A stretch of 57,238 nucleotides of DNA from Pleurostoma richardsiae (lineage: Eukaryota > Ascomycota > Sordariomycetes > Calosphaeriales > Pleurostomataceae). Below the pieces are notes generated by a model. It did no database searches, was not told where the DNA came from, and saw nothing but the letters and a program-made list of their open reading frames with translations. Within the stretch, counting starts at the first letter, position 1. Each line of letters begins with the position of its first letter. Where the stretch lies: assembly GCA_030052745.1 (NCBI GenBank), contig JANBVO010000083.1, forward strand, positions 1 through 57,238. The letters are read 5' to 3'. Below are positions 43,257-55,318 of this stretch, piece by piece. A program made the position numbers and the translations under genes.

Positions 43257-46200
43257 AGCGCGCCGAGCTGAAGGTCAGCGAGATAGGCGAGGGAGGGTCG
43301 GGGTAACGCTCTCGGCAGGCTGTGTTGCTTTGAATAGATGGACGATACAGGCAGAGAACGGTGCCGATGCATCTCGAACCCGAGGTCACGGGCACGTCAG
43401 CCTCGACGCACGAATAGCCTTGGCCGAAGGAATGATCGTGGCCTGGCGGGTCCTATGGATGCTCTTCCCCCTCTCTTTCCGTCTAGTCCAGGACTGAGGA
43501 TGCGCGTCGTCGTCGCAGCTGCCGTTTGCTCCCGCGGCCAAGATGAGCCGAAGCATCTCGAGGGCTGCGCCTAGGCATCGGTAAGGTACAGGTTAGCACC
43601 TAACACGGAAGTTCATGCGTGGTTGGGCAGGAAGCATCGATAACTGTTTCCTTGAGGGTGATCGGGGATAAAAAGCGCTGTGCATGGTAGTTAGCTAGGT
43701 ACTTTTCAAGGTAGGTGGTTTCAAGGGGGAACATGACCTGGTCTGCGTCATGAAGAGCCTTAACGTGAGGTATCTACCTACCTATCCAGCCACCTCATCT
43801 ACCTAAGGTTTCTAAGGTGCCTACGTAGGGTACTCCGAGGTAAGATATGAATACCTAGGTACTCGCCTCGCCTACCCGGGTAGGCTATGTACCTACCTAG
43901 GTACTTTCACATATACCTACAGGTACCTACCTAGGTAGGTAGGCAACTTGTCCAAGAGAGGGAATAGGTACAGTACCTGGACTTTGTAGGTGAGCATTGG
44001 AGGTGACGCTCCGGGTCCCCCCGGTCAATCATCGACATTATTTACAGATCTGATGTGTCTGTGCCCTTGGTTCCAGTGGCCACTGTAAACAACATCGAAC
44101 GCGACGTCAGAGCGGGCAGGCTGCAGGAGACCTCCTTGCGGCAGCAATTGTCCTGCGTACGCAGAGAAGGGGACGTGATCTACCTTGCCTTACTCTACTC
44201 CGTACCCCAGCATTGAGCACAGAGGAAACGCCAGAGACGTCTGTGTGGAGGGCTTACCCGTCTTGCGTAATGCGAAACAAGATGGCACAGCGCAGCACAG
44301 CACAGGCAAGGCCCGCTCGCTTCTCCGCCCAAGGCTCCCGAAACACCCCGCAAGGAGGCTGTAAGTCTCAGAGCATCCTCGACTCGACTCGTATCTGCTC
44401 GCGGCGTTATATGTCTGAACAGCGGTCAAATGTGTTGCAAGGACGCGACAGAGGCGCCGACCCCACAGGACACACCGTCTTGGCCACGGTCACTCACAGC
44501 CGTCGAGGCCCGATCCCGCGCCGGAGGTGGTGGCACCTCGCTACCTGTGCTACAAACTGCGGGTGACGCAGCAGCCATGCGGATCCACGGCCGGCAAAGA
44601 GATGTGAAATAGGAGAGCCGACAGCCCCTCGATCAGGTTTGGCGTTGCGGTCCCCGCATTACAGGCACAGCTCCTGCAAGCCTGCAACGGCTGCTAAATA
44701 TGGCATGAATCCAGAACCTTTTGAAACGCTCTCGGCAACGCTTCCAGGTTGGAAGCCTCTGATTTTAGGTCACAGCTGCCTCCCATGCTCCGAGGAGCGA
44801 TGACAGGCCATAGGCCACTCTGCACCATTAGTCATCTGTTGTATCTCCAGCAAGAGCCGGTATATGCTGGGCGACCGCCTCCACGCTGCGGCCAAATGGT
44901 CGGAACCCCAGAAACCCGGACTTAGGTAGCTCCAGTTGGATTCTCAGACCGTATCCGTTGACCCATTGAACGCAGAGTTTGGAGTTCGCGAGGTTAATCA
45001 CTCACACCCTTTTCGACGGGCGGTATCCAAGCACCCTCTGCCACTAGTATAAATCTGCTTCGCCGGTATGGATCTTCTGCGGTCCACAAGGCAGGGTCGA
45101 GATGATCGACGACGGGGATACATGCACTGCGGCCTCGCGCCGCACCGACTGTTGCAACTGCGACGCTTTCCCACCTGCGGCCACCTCCACCAGCCCGCGT
45201 CCTTGGCCTGGCGCAACACATTGTGTGTCGAATCTGACCTTCAACCTCTGTACTAGCCCTGCTCGTACCAATATTTGCCTGCAGCGCCGTGTGGCGTCGG
45301 CAGCCATCCAGCTGTTTCGACGAGTATCGGCGTTTCAAACCAAGACAGCGGGATCCATTTGAGCTTCCATGACGCGGGGCTTGACATGGTCTATCGTGGC
45401 GGGGCGATACTCTACCCAAAGGGCCTGACAACTGCATTTGTGTATCGCATACTATATATGCCCGAGAGTCAGCACGGCGTAGCGGGGTTTCACCATTGAA
45501 ATCTGGACCATTGCTGCATGTCCGCAGCATCCCTGCGAGTTTCGCATGCGGCTAGGATACCCCGCTGCGCTTTATGCCGGCAGCAAACCGAGTCTCGAGG
45601 CCGCTCTGACACCCCTTGCCAAATGACCCCAACTGGGAAGAGGGAAGGGCACCACGAAGATGGTAGGGGAGAGGCTAAAATGAGGAAGAACGAGGCCACC
45701 AGGTACAGCAAGTCGCGCCCTATCCCAGCGTCCAGCAGATCGTCCTTCCAGAAGCGGGAGACTCTACCGCGCTCGGACCTTGCGATACCGTCAAAACTTG
45801 ACTCTTGAAAGGTCGATGACTTGGCTGGCCCCGTTTTGGTCTTGCTGTGAAAGGGGTGCAACCGCGGCGCGCGTATACACCTTTGGCCGTCTCGGTCGAG
45901 ACCACTACGGGCCAAATGAGAACCTTCCCAGACGAGCCAGGCGCTCAATCTTTTCTTTATCGATAGAGTACCTATGTACCCCACGTCGCGCTGCGCTGTC
46001 CCCTTCTTAGGCTTCCTGGTGGGTAAATCATACCAATAGCATGTTAGGTGTGTCCCCTGTGTCTCTTTGCTGTTGTATAGCCGGGCTCGCATATTTATAT
46101 ATAATAGGGGTGTAATCATCACTGGACGCTTTCAAAGCAGTGCTCAGGTACTGCTAGACTTGAGCCCCAGAGTTGCACCTCAAAGACCCAAGAGCCTAGG

Positions 46201-47487
46201 ATCAGCGAGCACTCACCGGAACTGGCGGCGACGCAGACCCGCAAGTAGCTCTCAGGAGGCCAGCCAGACACTCTATCTGCGGCCAACTTCAATGGTCGAG
46301 TTGATCCGTCCGCAAGGCATAACCCGAGGCGATGCTAACAGCGACCATGCGAAGGCCCCTCCCGCAGGGCCAGTGGCATCCGCCCAACCAGGATGGGCCT
46401 GGCCCTAATCCTTGACAAGGAAGCAGTCGCAGATGGGTACTCGACGGTCTTGAGACTACAAGGACCACCCCGCAGCGGGTAAGCTGCCCGGTCATAGGAG
46501 TGATCCGCCGGTAGACGAAGGAGGGGTCCCATGGAGTACCTATCCGTAGGACGGAGTAGTCGACGGTGCCAAGCTTGCCATCACATCACTTGACGCAGAT
46601 ATCGTCAACAGGGATGTTCAGGTATGGGAGCGTTCCCTACGTCTGCTTGATGCTTGCCGGGGTAAGCAACCCTGCTGCCACACTCATGCTGGTCGAAACA
46701 TTGACCAGGGGCATCCAGCTCCCAATCCGTCTAGAGCTAGACCATCGTGGAGGGTGTATCATGAGTACGCCAGAGCGACGACATTCGGCGGCCCAGGGAT
46801 CGGGCCGTTATCATGCTGAGGCATATAAGTCGGGGCGCCATGAGTGGGAGTGCTGCCAGAAACCCTTTTGCCCCCCCTACGGAAATCACCCTCAATCGAA
46901 AGCACCACGGCGAAAGCAAGGAATAGAGGGATCGGAGAATCCTGGCTACTATCCTCGCCTCCATCAGGCATCCCGCCAGTCACAGCCAACCTCTTCATCC
47001 CCCATCTCCTGTTCACTGGGCTAGTCGTCGGCAAGGTCCATTCCCCCAAAAGGTCTCGAATTCCAACTCCAACAACACAGGATTCAACCTCGGCTTGGTC
47101 TCGACGATCTCGAGGTCAACAAATACTTCTTCTCGGTGACGTATACTTGTATATGTCCTCTGTGGCATCGTCGTTTTCAGTCTACTCCGCATCGTTGGCA
47201 AATACGACGTTGAAAAGTTGGTCATCCTATATCCCTTTGACCGTATCAGGACTGGCCGACAAGCTCCTCGCCAGTCCACCCCAGGGTTCCATCCTTTCCT
47301 TCCATCCTCTAGCAGTGCTGGCTGGTATCACGGGTTCCGATGTGCGTGTCATGGGGAGATACGCTCGTCAGACCTTCGCAGCGGGCCCTTTCTTCCTGAG
47401 CTTTTCTAGTCTCGCGCCTCTGGACTACAGGACTTGAGGCTTACCCCAGTAGCAGAACACATTCGCACTGGAGCAACAGCACCTAAG
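43257..47487. other. 4.2 kb region without a supported gene
   Basis: Apart from a possible 5' exon of the 905 aa gene at its left end (43.4-43.56 kb) and the GGTACC-rich block at 43690-43990, I see no gene. Frames of 178-210 codons at 44994-45530 and 45490-46122 (minus) and 46844-47437 (plus) lack protein-like composition or splice signals. The promoter of the RRM gene lies at the right end. Confidence 0.45.
43690..43990. repeat. CCTAGGTACC-type palindromic tract
   Basis: Many overlapping copies of TACCTAGGTA, ACCTACC and GGTAGGTAGG over 300 bp, e.g. GTACCTACCTAGGTACTTTC and CAGGTACCTACCTAGGTAGG. Similar blocks recur at 50218-50610, 53383-53575, 53925-54320 and 54720-54850. Confidence 0.8.
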
Positions 47488-48326
47488 ATGTCGAAACTAT
47501 TCATCGGGTAAGACGCGCATATATTATCCCATCAGCGGATGAAGCACCCCCCTCGCTCACGTCGATGAAGGGGCCTAGCCTGGCATACCGAGGAGAGCAC
47601 GCTCCGTCAGAAGTTTGAGGAATATGGAGCCATAGACGAAGCAGTACGCAGGCTCCTCTTGTCCCATTGCTTGGCATCCACGGAACTAGCATGCCCAGTG
47701 GGATATACCAACTAGGCTGACTCGGCTGTGAAGGTAGTTGTCAAGGACAGAGACACTGGTCGGAGCCGAGGCTTTGGTTTTGTGCGCTACTCCAACGAGG
47801 AAGATGCGCAGAAAGCGATCAACGCCATGAACAATGTCGAGTAGGTTTTCGTTCATCTTGTCCGGCATGGTACGAAGCGTACTCTAACGCTGGAGCTTCT
47901 AGATTTGACGGGCGGACTATCCGTGTCGATAAAGCCTCTGATACCGGTCCAAAGGGGGGGTATCCAGGCGGCAGAGGTGCTCCGATGGGCACATATGCGC
48001 AGAGGGGAGGCTACGTGGGCGCACCAGCCGTACCACAAATGCCTTACGGAATATCGCCTCAGAGCCAATACCAGATGCCACATGGGCAGATGTATGCGCA
48101 GCCGTACGGACGCGGATACTCCCAGCCTAGCCCGGGATACGGGATGCAACCACAGGGTAAGCAGGCAAAAGAGACATACGTAACAAGCAACGGATTGATC
48201 TGACCTTTAGGTCAAGGATGGCCAAGCCAGTATGGTTATACAGACCAGCAACAGCAGCAACAGCAGCAGCAGCAGCATCAGCAGCAGCCGCCACAACCGC
48301 CCTCACAGGGAGGCCCCGGTTACTAG
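47488..48326 (+). CDS. Glycine-rich RRM RNA-binding protein with polyQ tail, five exons
   Basis: Exons 47488-47507, 47571-47643, 47734-47840, 47903-48156 and 48211-48326 give 189 aa. Introns are 63, 90, 62 and 54 nt with donors GTAAGA, GTACGC, GTAGGT, GTAAGC. A single RRM fills residues 3-78: RNP2 LFIGGL (4-9), RNP1 RGFGFVRY (43-50), then [14 protein letters not shown]. After it come a Gly/Tyr/Pro/Gln-rich stretch ([16 protein letters not shown]) and a polyQ run, ending PPSQGGPGY. This is the plan of small glycine-rich RNA-binding proteins (GRP/CIRBP type), nuclear-cytoplasmic RNA chaperones often induced by cold or stress. The low-complexity tail could support condensate formation (inference). 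Confidence 0.9.
48246..48287 (+). repeat. CAG/CAA trinucleotide run encoding polyglutamine
   Basis: Fourteen codons, thirteen Gln (CAG with two CAA) and one His (CAT), inside the last exon of the RRM gene. Confidence 0.95.
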
Positions 48327-48831
48327 CTGGTGGCCAATATCTCAAGCCGCCTATTTAAACGGTATGCATCTCATCAGAACACTCAGCTGGGATGAGACTG
48401 CTACTTCGGGTAGAGAGGGGAGCCCCATGTATTTTCCGAGTCCATCGTCGAGTCCATACTGGCTGGCTTTAAGGGTAGCCTGGGCCCGCACCATCTCTTT
48501 TAGACATTGCCCCAGTACGGGATGAACCGAGGCAAGCTCTTGGCACAGTTTAATTAAGTCTGTGCGGGATCCCCCATGCTATGCACGCATCAGTTTGCTC
48601 CAGCTCGTTATTTCTGCGCCTCGGGCTCCGATGCCCAACTTCTTTGCCCTTAGTACAGACTTCCCACATGAACACGCCTTCTGTTGCGAAAACTCCCCTC
48701 CACGGGCCTAGAGTAGAGGAAAAGAGGTCTATAATAGGGATGTCAGCCGCTCAAGAGGAGCATGATCCTGCGCAACAGGAAATAGCGTCTAAATAAGTAG
48801 AAGTTGCTGACATCCTCAAAGTCCTCTGCGT
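48327..48831. other. Convergent 3' region of the RRM and ChaC genes
   Basis: 505 bp, no ORF with protein character. Confidence 0.5.
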
Positions 48832-50153
48832 TCAATGCGCCTTCTCTGTCTCTTCTTGCTCGCTTATGCTGTTTGCTTCCTTGAACTCATGGTGAGCAAC
48901 GGCGGTCTCAGCTGTAGGCAGGCTCTGTAGATCTGCATCAGAGTCTGCGACTCTTTTCTTCCGCCCATGCTGAATCAGGACGCGGACTCTGTTTGCAAGG
49001 TCCGTAACATGCCCATCGCCGCTCTCCGGACCCAGTTCATCGAGAGAGTGCTCCAAGCTCAGTAGGTACTCCTGGTTAAGACCACTGGGGCCCTGGCTCC
49101 GATAAATGTGCTCGGCCAGTGTCTGGACGGGCTGCGGGCCAGTAAACTGGTCGTTTTGTGGGGTGCCAATGTAGACAAGAGCGCGGAGAGGTGGCGAGCC
49201 ATCAGCTGGGTAGAATGGAGTGTAATGAATCGTATAGCCGTTGATCTCCCGGATGTCGAGATACTCCTTGACCTCGACGACTTTTTCCGCGAGGATCCTG
49301 TAGGCGGTACCCCATACCTTCTCCGGAGCCGTAGCATGGTGGTCCGCTAGTTTCTCCCAGTGCGGGCGTTCAATCAAAGTCACAACGCGTCCAGGAGCCT
49401 CCGGGGTCCCCCGATGATCCTGGCTAGACAGAGAGCGGTGGATGTCAGCCGGGACAGGGAATTGATGACACCCGCCTGAGCAAATGTGCTCGAAGAAGAC
49501 AGGGTCAGGCCACGCACGAGCCGGGGAGGGGGCTCGTTACCTTGCCTATGGAATTGATCAGTACGCAAGATAGTGTTCCCCTGAGGCAGAAGAGGGGTTG
49601 GGGTTGGGATTGGGGGGTTGCCGGGTAGAGGGCATCTTCATGCATGAAAGAAGCATGGCATCGCGGAAGTGGCAAGAAGATGAATACGGAGCGGGCTCGT
49701 ACCTGCCAGAATCGCCGAACGTAACCCGTGACCCAGCCAGGAACTCGCCGGTCTGGTGCAAGTCAGCCAACCACGTCTATGGTCATACTCCCAGGGAGCG
49801 AGTTGAGCAAGAATCACGGCAAGAAGCTCGCTGGAGGAAGTATGACCTCAACGGCGACAGACAGGCAGACCAGGGCCGGTGCCTAGGTAGGCGTGCGAAG
49901 CCGAGAGGCAGGAAGGGGTTAACTACCAAAATGAGGCGGGGGCTTCCATATGAGGCTTCTGTTGGTAGGTTAGCACCGTCGTTTGAAGGTGTCGTTGCTT
50001 GGCGAGGCGAGACGAGGCACAGAGAGTGCGACCGCCAGTGTGGTGCTCATGGGTGATGAAAACCAGGGCAACGAGACATGTTAGCACGGACCCATATCCA
50101 AATAACCAGAACTCCTCTTGATCAGCAGGCGTTTGGAGGTCGACAACAGGCAT
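48832..50153 (-). CDS. ChaC-type gamma-glutamylcyclotransferase, four exons
   Basis: Exons 50092-50153, 49927-49958 (32 nt), 49703-49752 (50 nt) and 48832-49419 give 243 aa. Introns are 133, 174 and 283 nt. Splicing rebuilds FWLFGYGSLIWKPPPHFD, RRVPGWVTGYVRRFWQ and DHRGTPEAPGRVVTLIE in order, the full ChaC N-terminus. The substrate loop YGSL is at 20-23 and the catalytic Glu is predicted at 106 in EYLDIREINGY. YTPFYP and YIGTP follow, then a helical region and a variable acidic tail. ChaC enzymes cleave cytosolic glutathione to 5-oxoproline and Cys-Gly, lowering glutathione under stress. The gene is divergent from the EF-hand gene. The first donor (GTCCGT) is slightly off consensus. Confidence 0.9.
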
Positions 50154-50903
50154 CTCGGTTTCTGTGTGACTGATGTCTCTAGAGCGGCAGAAGCATGCAT
50201 GCAAGAAAGAACCTATCAGAGGTACCTGGCAGGTATGCATCGAGGTAAGCACGGGTAAGGTAGGTACCTTCCTAGGTGAGCAATCATTGATGGTGGATTA
50301 AGTAAGCTATGGTGCCTTTCGGGCGTTCCTGGGATGTTCAAGTAAGACCGCCGTCAATCACTTCCAAGGTACCTTAGGTACCTAAGGGAGTCTGGAGCCT
50401 GAAGCACCATACCTCAGGTACTTGAAGCATGGACTAGGTACCTGACCTTACTCGTTACAAGGACTTGGAAAAGGGGGCTGGCCCGTACCTACTATAGTAT
50501 GGGCACCACCATAATACGCGTACCTCAGAATCCTGAGGCGCCTACACAAGCTGACAAGTACCTAGGCAGGCATGGATCATTTCTGTACCTATCTACCTAC
50601 AAGGTATCTTATCAACGCGTCCTTGCAACGAAAAGGGTGCAGAATCCGCTGCCCCGCGCCATCTCATCCTCCCACAACAAGGTTCACCTCCCGTCTACGA
50701 GGAAACGGCACAATCATTTGCGCCTAAAAGGGTTGTTAAAATCTCGTCGCTTTAAAAATTCTATCACCTGGGGCGCCAGTCACCCCTTTAGCAAAGCGAC
50801 CTGTTGGCTCTTTCTGCATCTCCCTTTGCACCTGATTTGCACCCCGCCGTGCAGTGCCTGCATACCAGCCTTGCCAGCTTCTTTACCCCGCCTGTCCTTC
50901 CAG
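50154..50903. promoter_or_regulatory. Divergent promoter of ChaC and penta-EF genes with GGTACC tracts
   Basis: 750 bp between the two starts. The stretch 50218-50610 is full of AGGTACCT/CCTAGGTACC palindromes; the part next to the EF-hand gene is C/T-rich, as in many fungal core promoters. Confidence 0.55.
50218..50610. repeat. CCTAGGTACC-type palindromic tract in a divergent promoter
   Basis: Repeated AGGTACCT, CTAGGTACC and ACCTACC words, e.g. AAGGTACCTTAGGTACCTAA near 50367. Same family as the blocks at 43.7, 53.4, 54.0 and 54.7 kb. Confidence 0.75.
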
Positions 50904-51929
50904 ATGGCGTACAACAGGAACTACAACCCCGACGAGCTTCCCAGGTAAGCATTATTATACTCCTTCAGTCGAGGGCGCTCATAAGAGTCTGATTGTGCTA
51001 TGTAGGTTCGCGGAACCCGAACCAGTAAGTCTCTCAGAGTCTGCCAGGAAGTAGTATCCGGTCTCGGTAGCTCACACCTATACCAGAAAGGCGGCTCCAA
51101 GTCCTCCCCGGCCCCTGCGGCAACCCCTTCCTCCTCCCGATACGAAACAAAGCCGCCACCACCCAGGCCCGGACAGCTCCCTCATCGGCCTTCTGATCCA
51201 CGGGGTGATGGCCGTAGACTCTCCCCAAGCCAGTCCCCTCATGTCTATGGGGCAACATCTCCCCCTCCTACCGGTGGACCACGGCCGCTCGCACAGACTC
51301 GCGGCCCACCAGTGTCGCGACCGCCCCCAAGCCCTGCCCCGACCGACGGAGGTGCAGATCCAACTCTGTTGCCGCTCTTTCGGGCCGTCGACAAAGATGG
51401 TAGGCTTCGACTAGCAGCTCCCTTTTACATCACGATGCTAACGAGAGTTATTTCGAATCCATAAGGTACTGGCCAGCTGTCAGAGAAGGAGCTGAGTGCA
51501 GCTCTCGTAAACGGCGACTGGACGGCTTTCGACCCGCATACAGTACGCATGATGATTCGTATGTTCGATAGCGATCGTTCAGGGACGATCGGTTTTGACG
51601 AGTTCTGCGGGCTGTGGTCATTCCTAGCGTCGTGGCGGACATTGTTCGACCGCTTCGATACGGACAAGTCCGGCAACATATCCCTGGACGAGTTCTCCAA
51701 TGCCCTTATCGCCTTTCGCTACCGTCTCTCTGACCGCTTTGTTGAATTGCTTTTCAATACCTATGACAAGCGCAGCGAGGGTGTCATGAGCTTTGATCTG
51801 TTTGTCCAGGCATGCATCTCACTCAAACGAATGACCGATGTCTTCAAAAAGTACGATGACGACCGGGATGGTTATATCACACTTAGCTTCGAGGATTTCC
51901 TGACGGAGATCTTGAGGCAGATGAAGTAA
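50904..51929 (+). CDS. PEF1: Penta-EF-hand calcium-binding protein (ALG-2/peflin type)
   Basis: Exons 50904-50944, 51006-51024 (19 nt), 51087-51399 and 51466-51929 give 278 aa. Introns are 61, 62 and 66 nt with strong donors (GTAAGC, GTAAGT, GTAGGC) and branch points (GCTCACA, GCTAACG). Residues 1-105 are a Pro/Ser-rich disordered arm. Five EF-hands follow: VDKDGTGQLSEKEL, FDSDRSGTIGFDEF, FDTDKSGNISLDEF, a degenerate one near YDKRSEGVMSFDLF, and YDDDRDGYITLSFEDF. This is the PEF layout. In animals and yeast such proteins dimerise, bind Ca2+ and assist COPII export or membrane repair. The hand 4 loop lacks several acidic ligands, as is usual in PEF proteins. Confidence 0.92.
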
Positions 51930-53099
51930 GGTGCAGAGCAGCACCAGGGATGTTTGCCCCATGATGGATGCCAACTGTACTCCTGCTTCCGATGCCCTTC
52001 TCATTTCCTCTATTGCTTCCCCCACCCCCTTTTGCATTCACGGCCTTCTTTCTTCTGCGTCTCCACCTTCAATGCACGGAAGGCATCTGCAACGGTAGAA
52101 ATGGCAGAAGATGTCTTCTTCTCTCGGTTGAGATGCAGAGAGATAAGCCCTGTAGACTACTGTGCCATTCTGCCGTTTTCTAGTCCGCACGGAATACAGG
52201 CGAATACTAGATGCTTCGAGATCGGCTCGTCAATCATAACACCCAAACACAGGTTCGAGAAAACGGTTCCCGTAAAGGCTTGTGACTAGTTTTGGTCGCT
52301 TTCAATTGCAGACATATCCAAGCGACTTGGCACAGCTGCGGGTGTGGAATCGAATAATGATTCTTAGCAAGCATACGAATGGCGGTTCTTCTTTCTCTAA
52401 TGACGCCCAATGACGTCCACGTCATGACGCTCAGATCTAAAGACTGGAGAGAGCGAGCTACGGTCCGCTTTCTGGTCTGTCGCTGAGCTTCACTTCCAGG
52501 GCTCAGTATCTCATGCTGGCTTGTTAGTACGTCTTTTATCTAGCCTGGAGGATCAATACCTCCGGCCCCTTGCCATGCCTCTCAGATCCTTCTCTCTGCC
52601 CTCGGGTGCTGACTCAGGAGTGTGCACATAGGCGTGAGGCGGTCTCTCGCCCGACGGGTGGACTGAGCAGAAAGTTGGTGCCTAGCGGCCATGAATCTGT
52701 CACCAAATCAATGGAGCGGGGCGCAGTCTCTGAGATAAGCTGAGACGTCATATAGAAGTTTAATTCTGGAGTGGGATATATCCTGTGGGGAGAAAACGAC
52801 GGGGATGATGTACCTGGCGATATGCTAGTGAGAGAATAATCCATAAAACGCGGTAGCAAGACCTGGGTGGAAGCACAACTTGATATGTTGTTACGCAACC
52901 TATATAGGTAGGGCCTCCTAGAATGGTGGGGCGTGGTTGGTGACCGTCTCTCTAGAGAATATGTCGTGGGAAGCCAGTGCCAGCTGTCAGCCTACCAACA
53001 AGGGAAGATATTCGACACCCTGACACTTGGCATCCTGCGCGTAGGGACATCATCTCCTTGCTTTCGCCCAAGCAAGTATCATTTCAAAGGGTAGCCTGC

Positions 53100-53297
53100 C
53101 TACTCCTCTGGTGCGCTGCCGCGTACATTGGGTAAGATGTGTATGACGGCGGCATGCTCGACCCTGTCGTGGGCGCTGTAGGTGTGGTCCTCCAGTGGGC
53201 TGTATTGATCGAAGGCTGATTTGGCGAGCGCGCCTCCTGCGGGGGGCCACGATGGGACCTGTTCGCCCTGCTGAATGTGTATGATGGAAGTGTGGTC
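53100..53297 (-). CDS. Possible last coding exon of an unrecognised gene
   Basis: A minus-strand frame of 65 codons ends with TAG at 53100-53102 and follows a possible acceptor (ATTAAAG). Its translation (DHTSIIHIQQGEQVPSWPPA, then FDQYSPLEDHTYSAHDRVEH and IHILPNVRG) looks protein-like, and third positions are GC-rich. No in-frame ATG precedes it before a TGA near 53353. ATGA followed by GTACGTG at about 53360 could be a tiny first exon, but its phase does not match. Another frame over the same bases is also open. It may be a relic or a real spliced gene. Confidence 0.28.
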   Translation of the reverse strand, partial: DHTSIIHIQQGEQVPSWPPAGGALAKSAFDQYSPLEDHTYSAHDRVEHAAVIHILPNVRGSAPEE

Positions 53298-53382
53298 CTT
53301 TAATATAGTGGGCAGTGTTTTGGGGCAGGAATGGTAGTTGATGTCACGTACTCATGGGGAAGGATGTGCGATAAGGTGCTTA

Positions 53383-54850
53383 ACTAGGTAAGGTAGGTGT
53401 CTAGGTAGGTACCTTGGGTAGGACGTGATAGTTACGGTACCCATCTTATAGTAGACTGGGGAGGTACAGTACAGTACCTTATGTACCGAGACGAACGGAT
53501 ATGGGTAAGGTGAGTTCTGTTCGGCAGGGCATAACGTCATCCCATCCCGGCTAGGCACCTACCCAGTGTACCTAAGGTGATGTGACCATCAAAGTACCAT
53601 AAACTGCTAAATGCACCATAGCCTCAGTGTGATTAGGGTCACCTCCGCATCGAAGGGTTAGGAATGTAAGGCGCGCTAAAACATGACATGTTTCGCTGCG
53701 GGTAATAGATGCGATGCCTGTAGAGTATGTTTGCGTCCATTCCTCACAGACATTTAGGAGTCAGTTTATAAAGGCACCTACGCCATTTGACTCTCGTACA
53801 GCCGAGACAGTGCAATGTCTGTGCACTTCGACAGTTACCTGAACCTCCAAAGACAGGAGAGTCATATCAAGGATGCTCTCGGTTATTGCGGTTTGGCGGC
53901 AACAAGGCCTTATCTGCTATAACTAGTACCTTCCCTATCTAAGCTTGGGGAGAGTCTCTACCTAGGTACCGACTCAGGTACCCAGGTTACGCCTAGTGCC
54001 ATGTAGTGCAGACACCCTCTAGTATTTATGACCTATAGGAGCCGTCAAAGAAGCTTGGCTAGCTGCGCCACCCCATGTATTCCTAGAAAAAAGCACCTGA
54101 CTTTTGCCCGAGGGTAGCTAAGGTACCTAGGTACCTATCAAGGTACCTGGTTGATCTGTAAGCTGTAGAGATCTCTTTCCGACCAGTATCTACAGATTGT
54201 ACTGTGCGCAGAATATCTGACCTGCTCTCAGGTGCATCCGACCTTGAACAGGCCCTGCAAGCCATGTAAATTCGACGTGCGAATAAGATAGGTACCTAAG
54301 TACCTAGGTAGTCAGATACAACATGCGACTCTGATCCCCAATGGACTGCACTCCGGCCGCCCTCACCGGACGATCTGACCTCGGTGTTGGTTGTGAGCAC
54401 ATATTCACATTCGTGTACCTGTGTACCTTATGGGCAAGTAACTTATGGATAAATGATTTACGAAATGTCAGGTAACCGTGCACTTGCCCTGTATTCAGAT
54501 CTGTCGTGGCCCATAAGGTAGGTAGGTGCAAGACGCAACAGAGACTCCGAGATAGCTGGTACGCATACGGATGCCCAGGGGTATGCAAGATATTGCACGC
54601 ACGTGCATGGTGCCTAATATGCATGGGTATATTCTTACGAGTCGAATCACAAGGTCGGATCTGCATTGGGATGCAATTAAGGTACCTGCACCGACAACAG
54701 TAGAAATAGAAACTTGGCTTGGTCGGATGCATGTAGGTAAGGTACCTTCCTGCCTACCTAGGTACTTTACCTCTCAATCATAAATGACGGAAGTTACCTA
54801 CAACCCACAAGTATCTGGTTCCTCGGTAGAGGTACCTGGAGGTAGGTGTG
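53383..54850. repeat. Dispersed CCTAGGTACC-type palindromic tracts (three blocks)
   Basis: Dense blocks at 53383-53575, 53925-54320 and 54720-54850, e.g. AAGGTACCTAGGTACCTATC near 54120, separated by ordinary sequence. Confidence 0.75.
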
Positions 54851-54957
54851 GACAATGGAAAGGAGGTCCAGCCCGTCACCAAGTCTCTGACCACCACCGA
54901 CCGCCCTTTATCTGCAGCTGTTTTCGGTGGGTTTCCCCTCCCCGCTCGCCTTTGCTG

Positions 54958-54977
54958 CCCCCCCCCCCCCCCCCCCC
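54958..54977. repeat. C20 homopolymer followed by G5
   Basis: Twenty consecutive C then GGGGG, about 340 bp upstream of the C2H2/RING gene start. Confidence 0.95.
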
Positions 54978-55318
54978 GGGGGCCAGTGCACCTTAGCTAT
55001 CTGGGTTCCCGACCTTACCTTACCTTACATCCCTTCTTCTCTACTACCACCCACGTTCTTCGAAACGCCTCTTGTAACATACCTTACAGAAACCGGAGCT
55101 TGCTGGAGCTCCTCCTCCTCCTCATCCTTCACACTCGCCTGCTTCACCCCGTCCACGACCGATGAGGAAAATCCAATGCGACAGCTCTCATCTACCTGCA
55201 CAGGCCGGTAGCTCTCCGTCTCAGTCGCCCGCTTGCAACTCCATCCTTATCGACAAGAGCTCCAACCCACTCCCCCCGCCAGAACCCCTCGAAGTCGTAT
55301 GGTGGGGTCAGGTTCAAG

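Larger units (their letters stand above)
51930..55318. other. 3.4 kb intergenic region with repeats and one possible exon
   Basis: Apart from a candidate exon at 53100-53297 and CCTAGGTACC tracts at 53383-53575, 53925-54320 and 54720-54850, no gene is supported. A C20 tract (54958-54977) and CT-rich sequence lead into the promoter of the C2H2/RING gene. Confidence 0.5.

Noticed and set aside
44994-46122. Minus-strand frames of 178 and 210 codons
   Set aside because: Overlap other frames, composition is random-like (many Arg/Cys/Trp), no splice or family evidence.
46844-47437. 197-codon plus-strand frame upstream of the RRM gene
   Set aside because: Ser/Leu-rich with no recognisable pattern; overlaps opposite-strand frames and the likely RRM promoter.
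48127-48345. Minus-strand polyalanine frame
   Set aside because: Reverse reading of the CAG/CAA run that encodes polyglutamine in the RRM gene.
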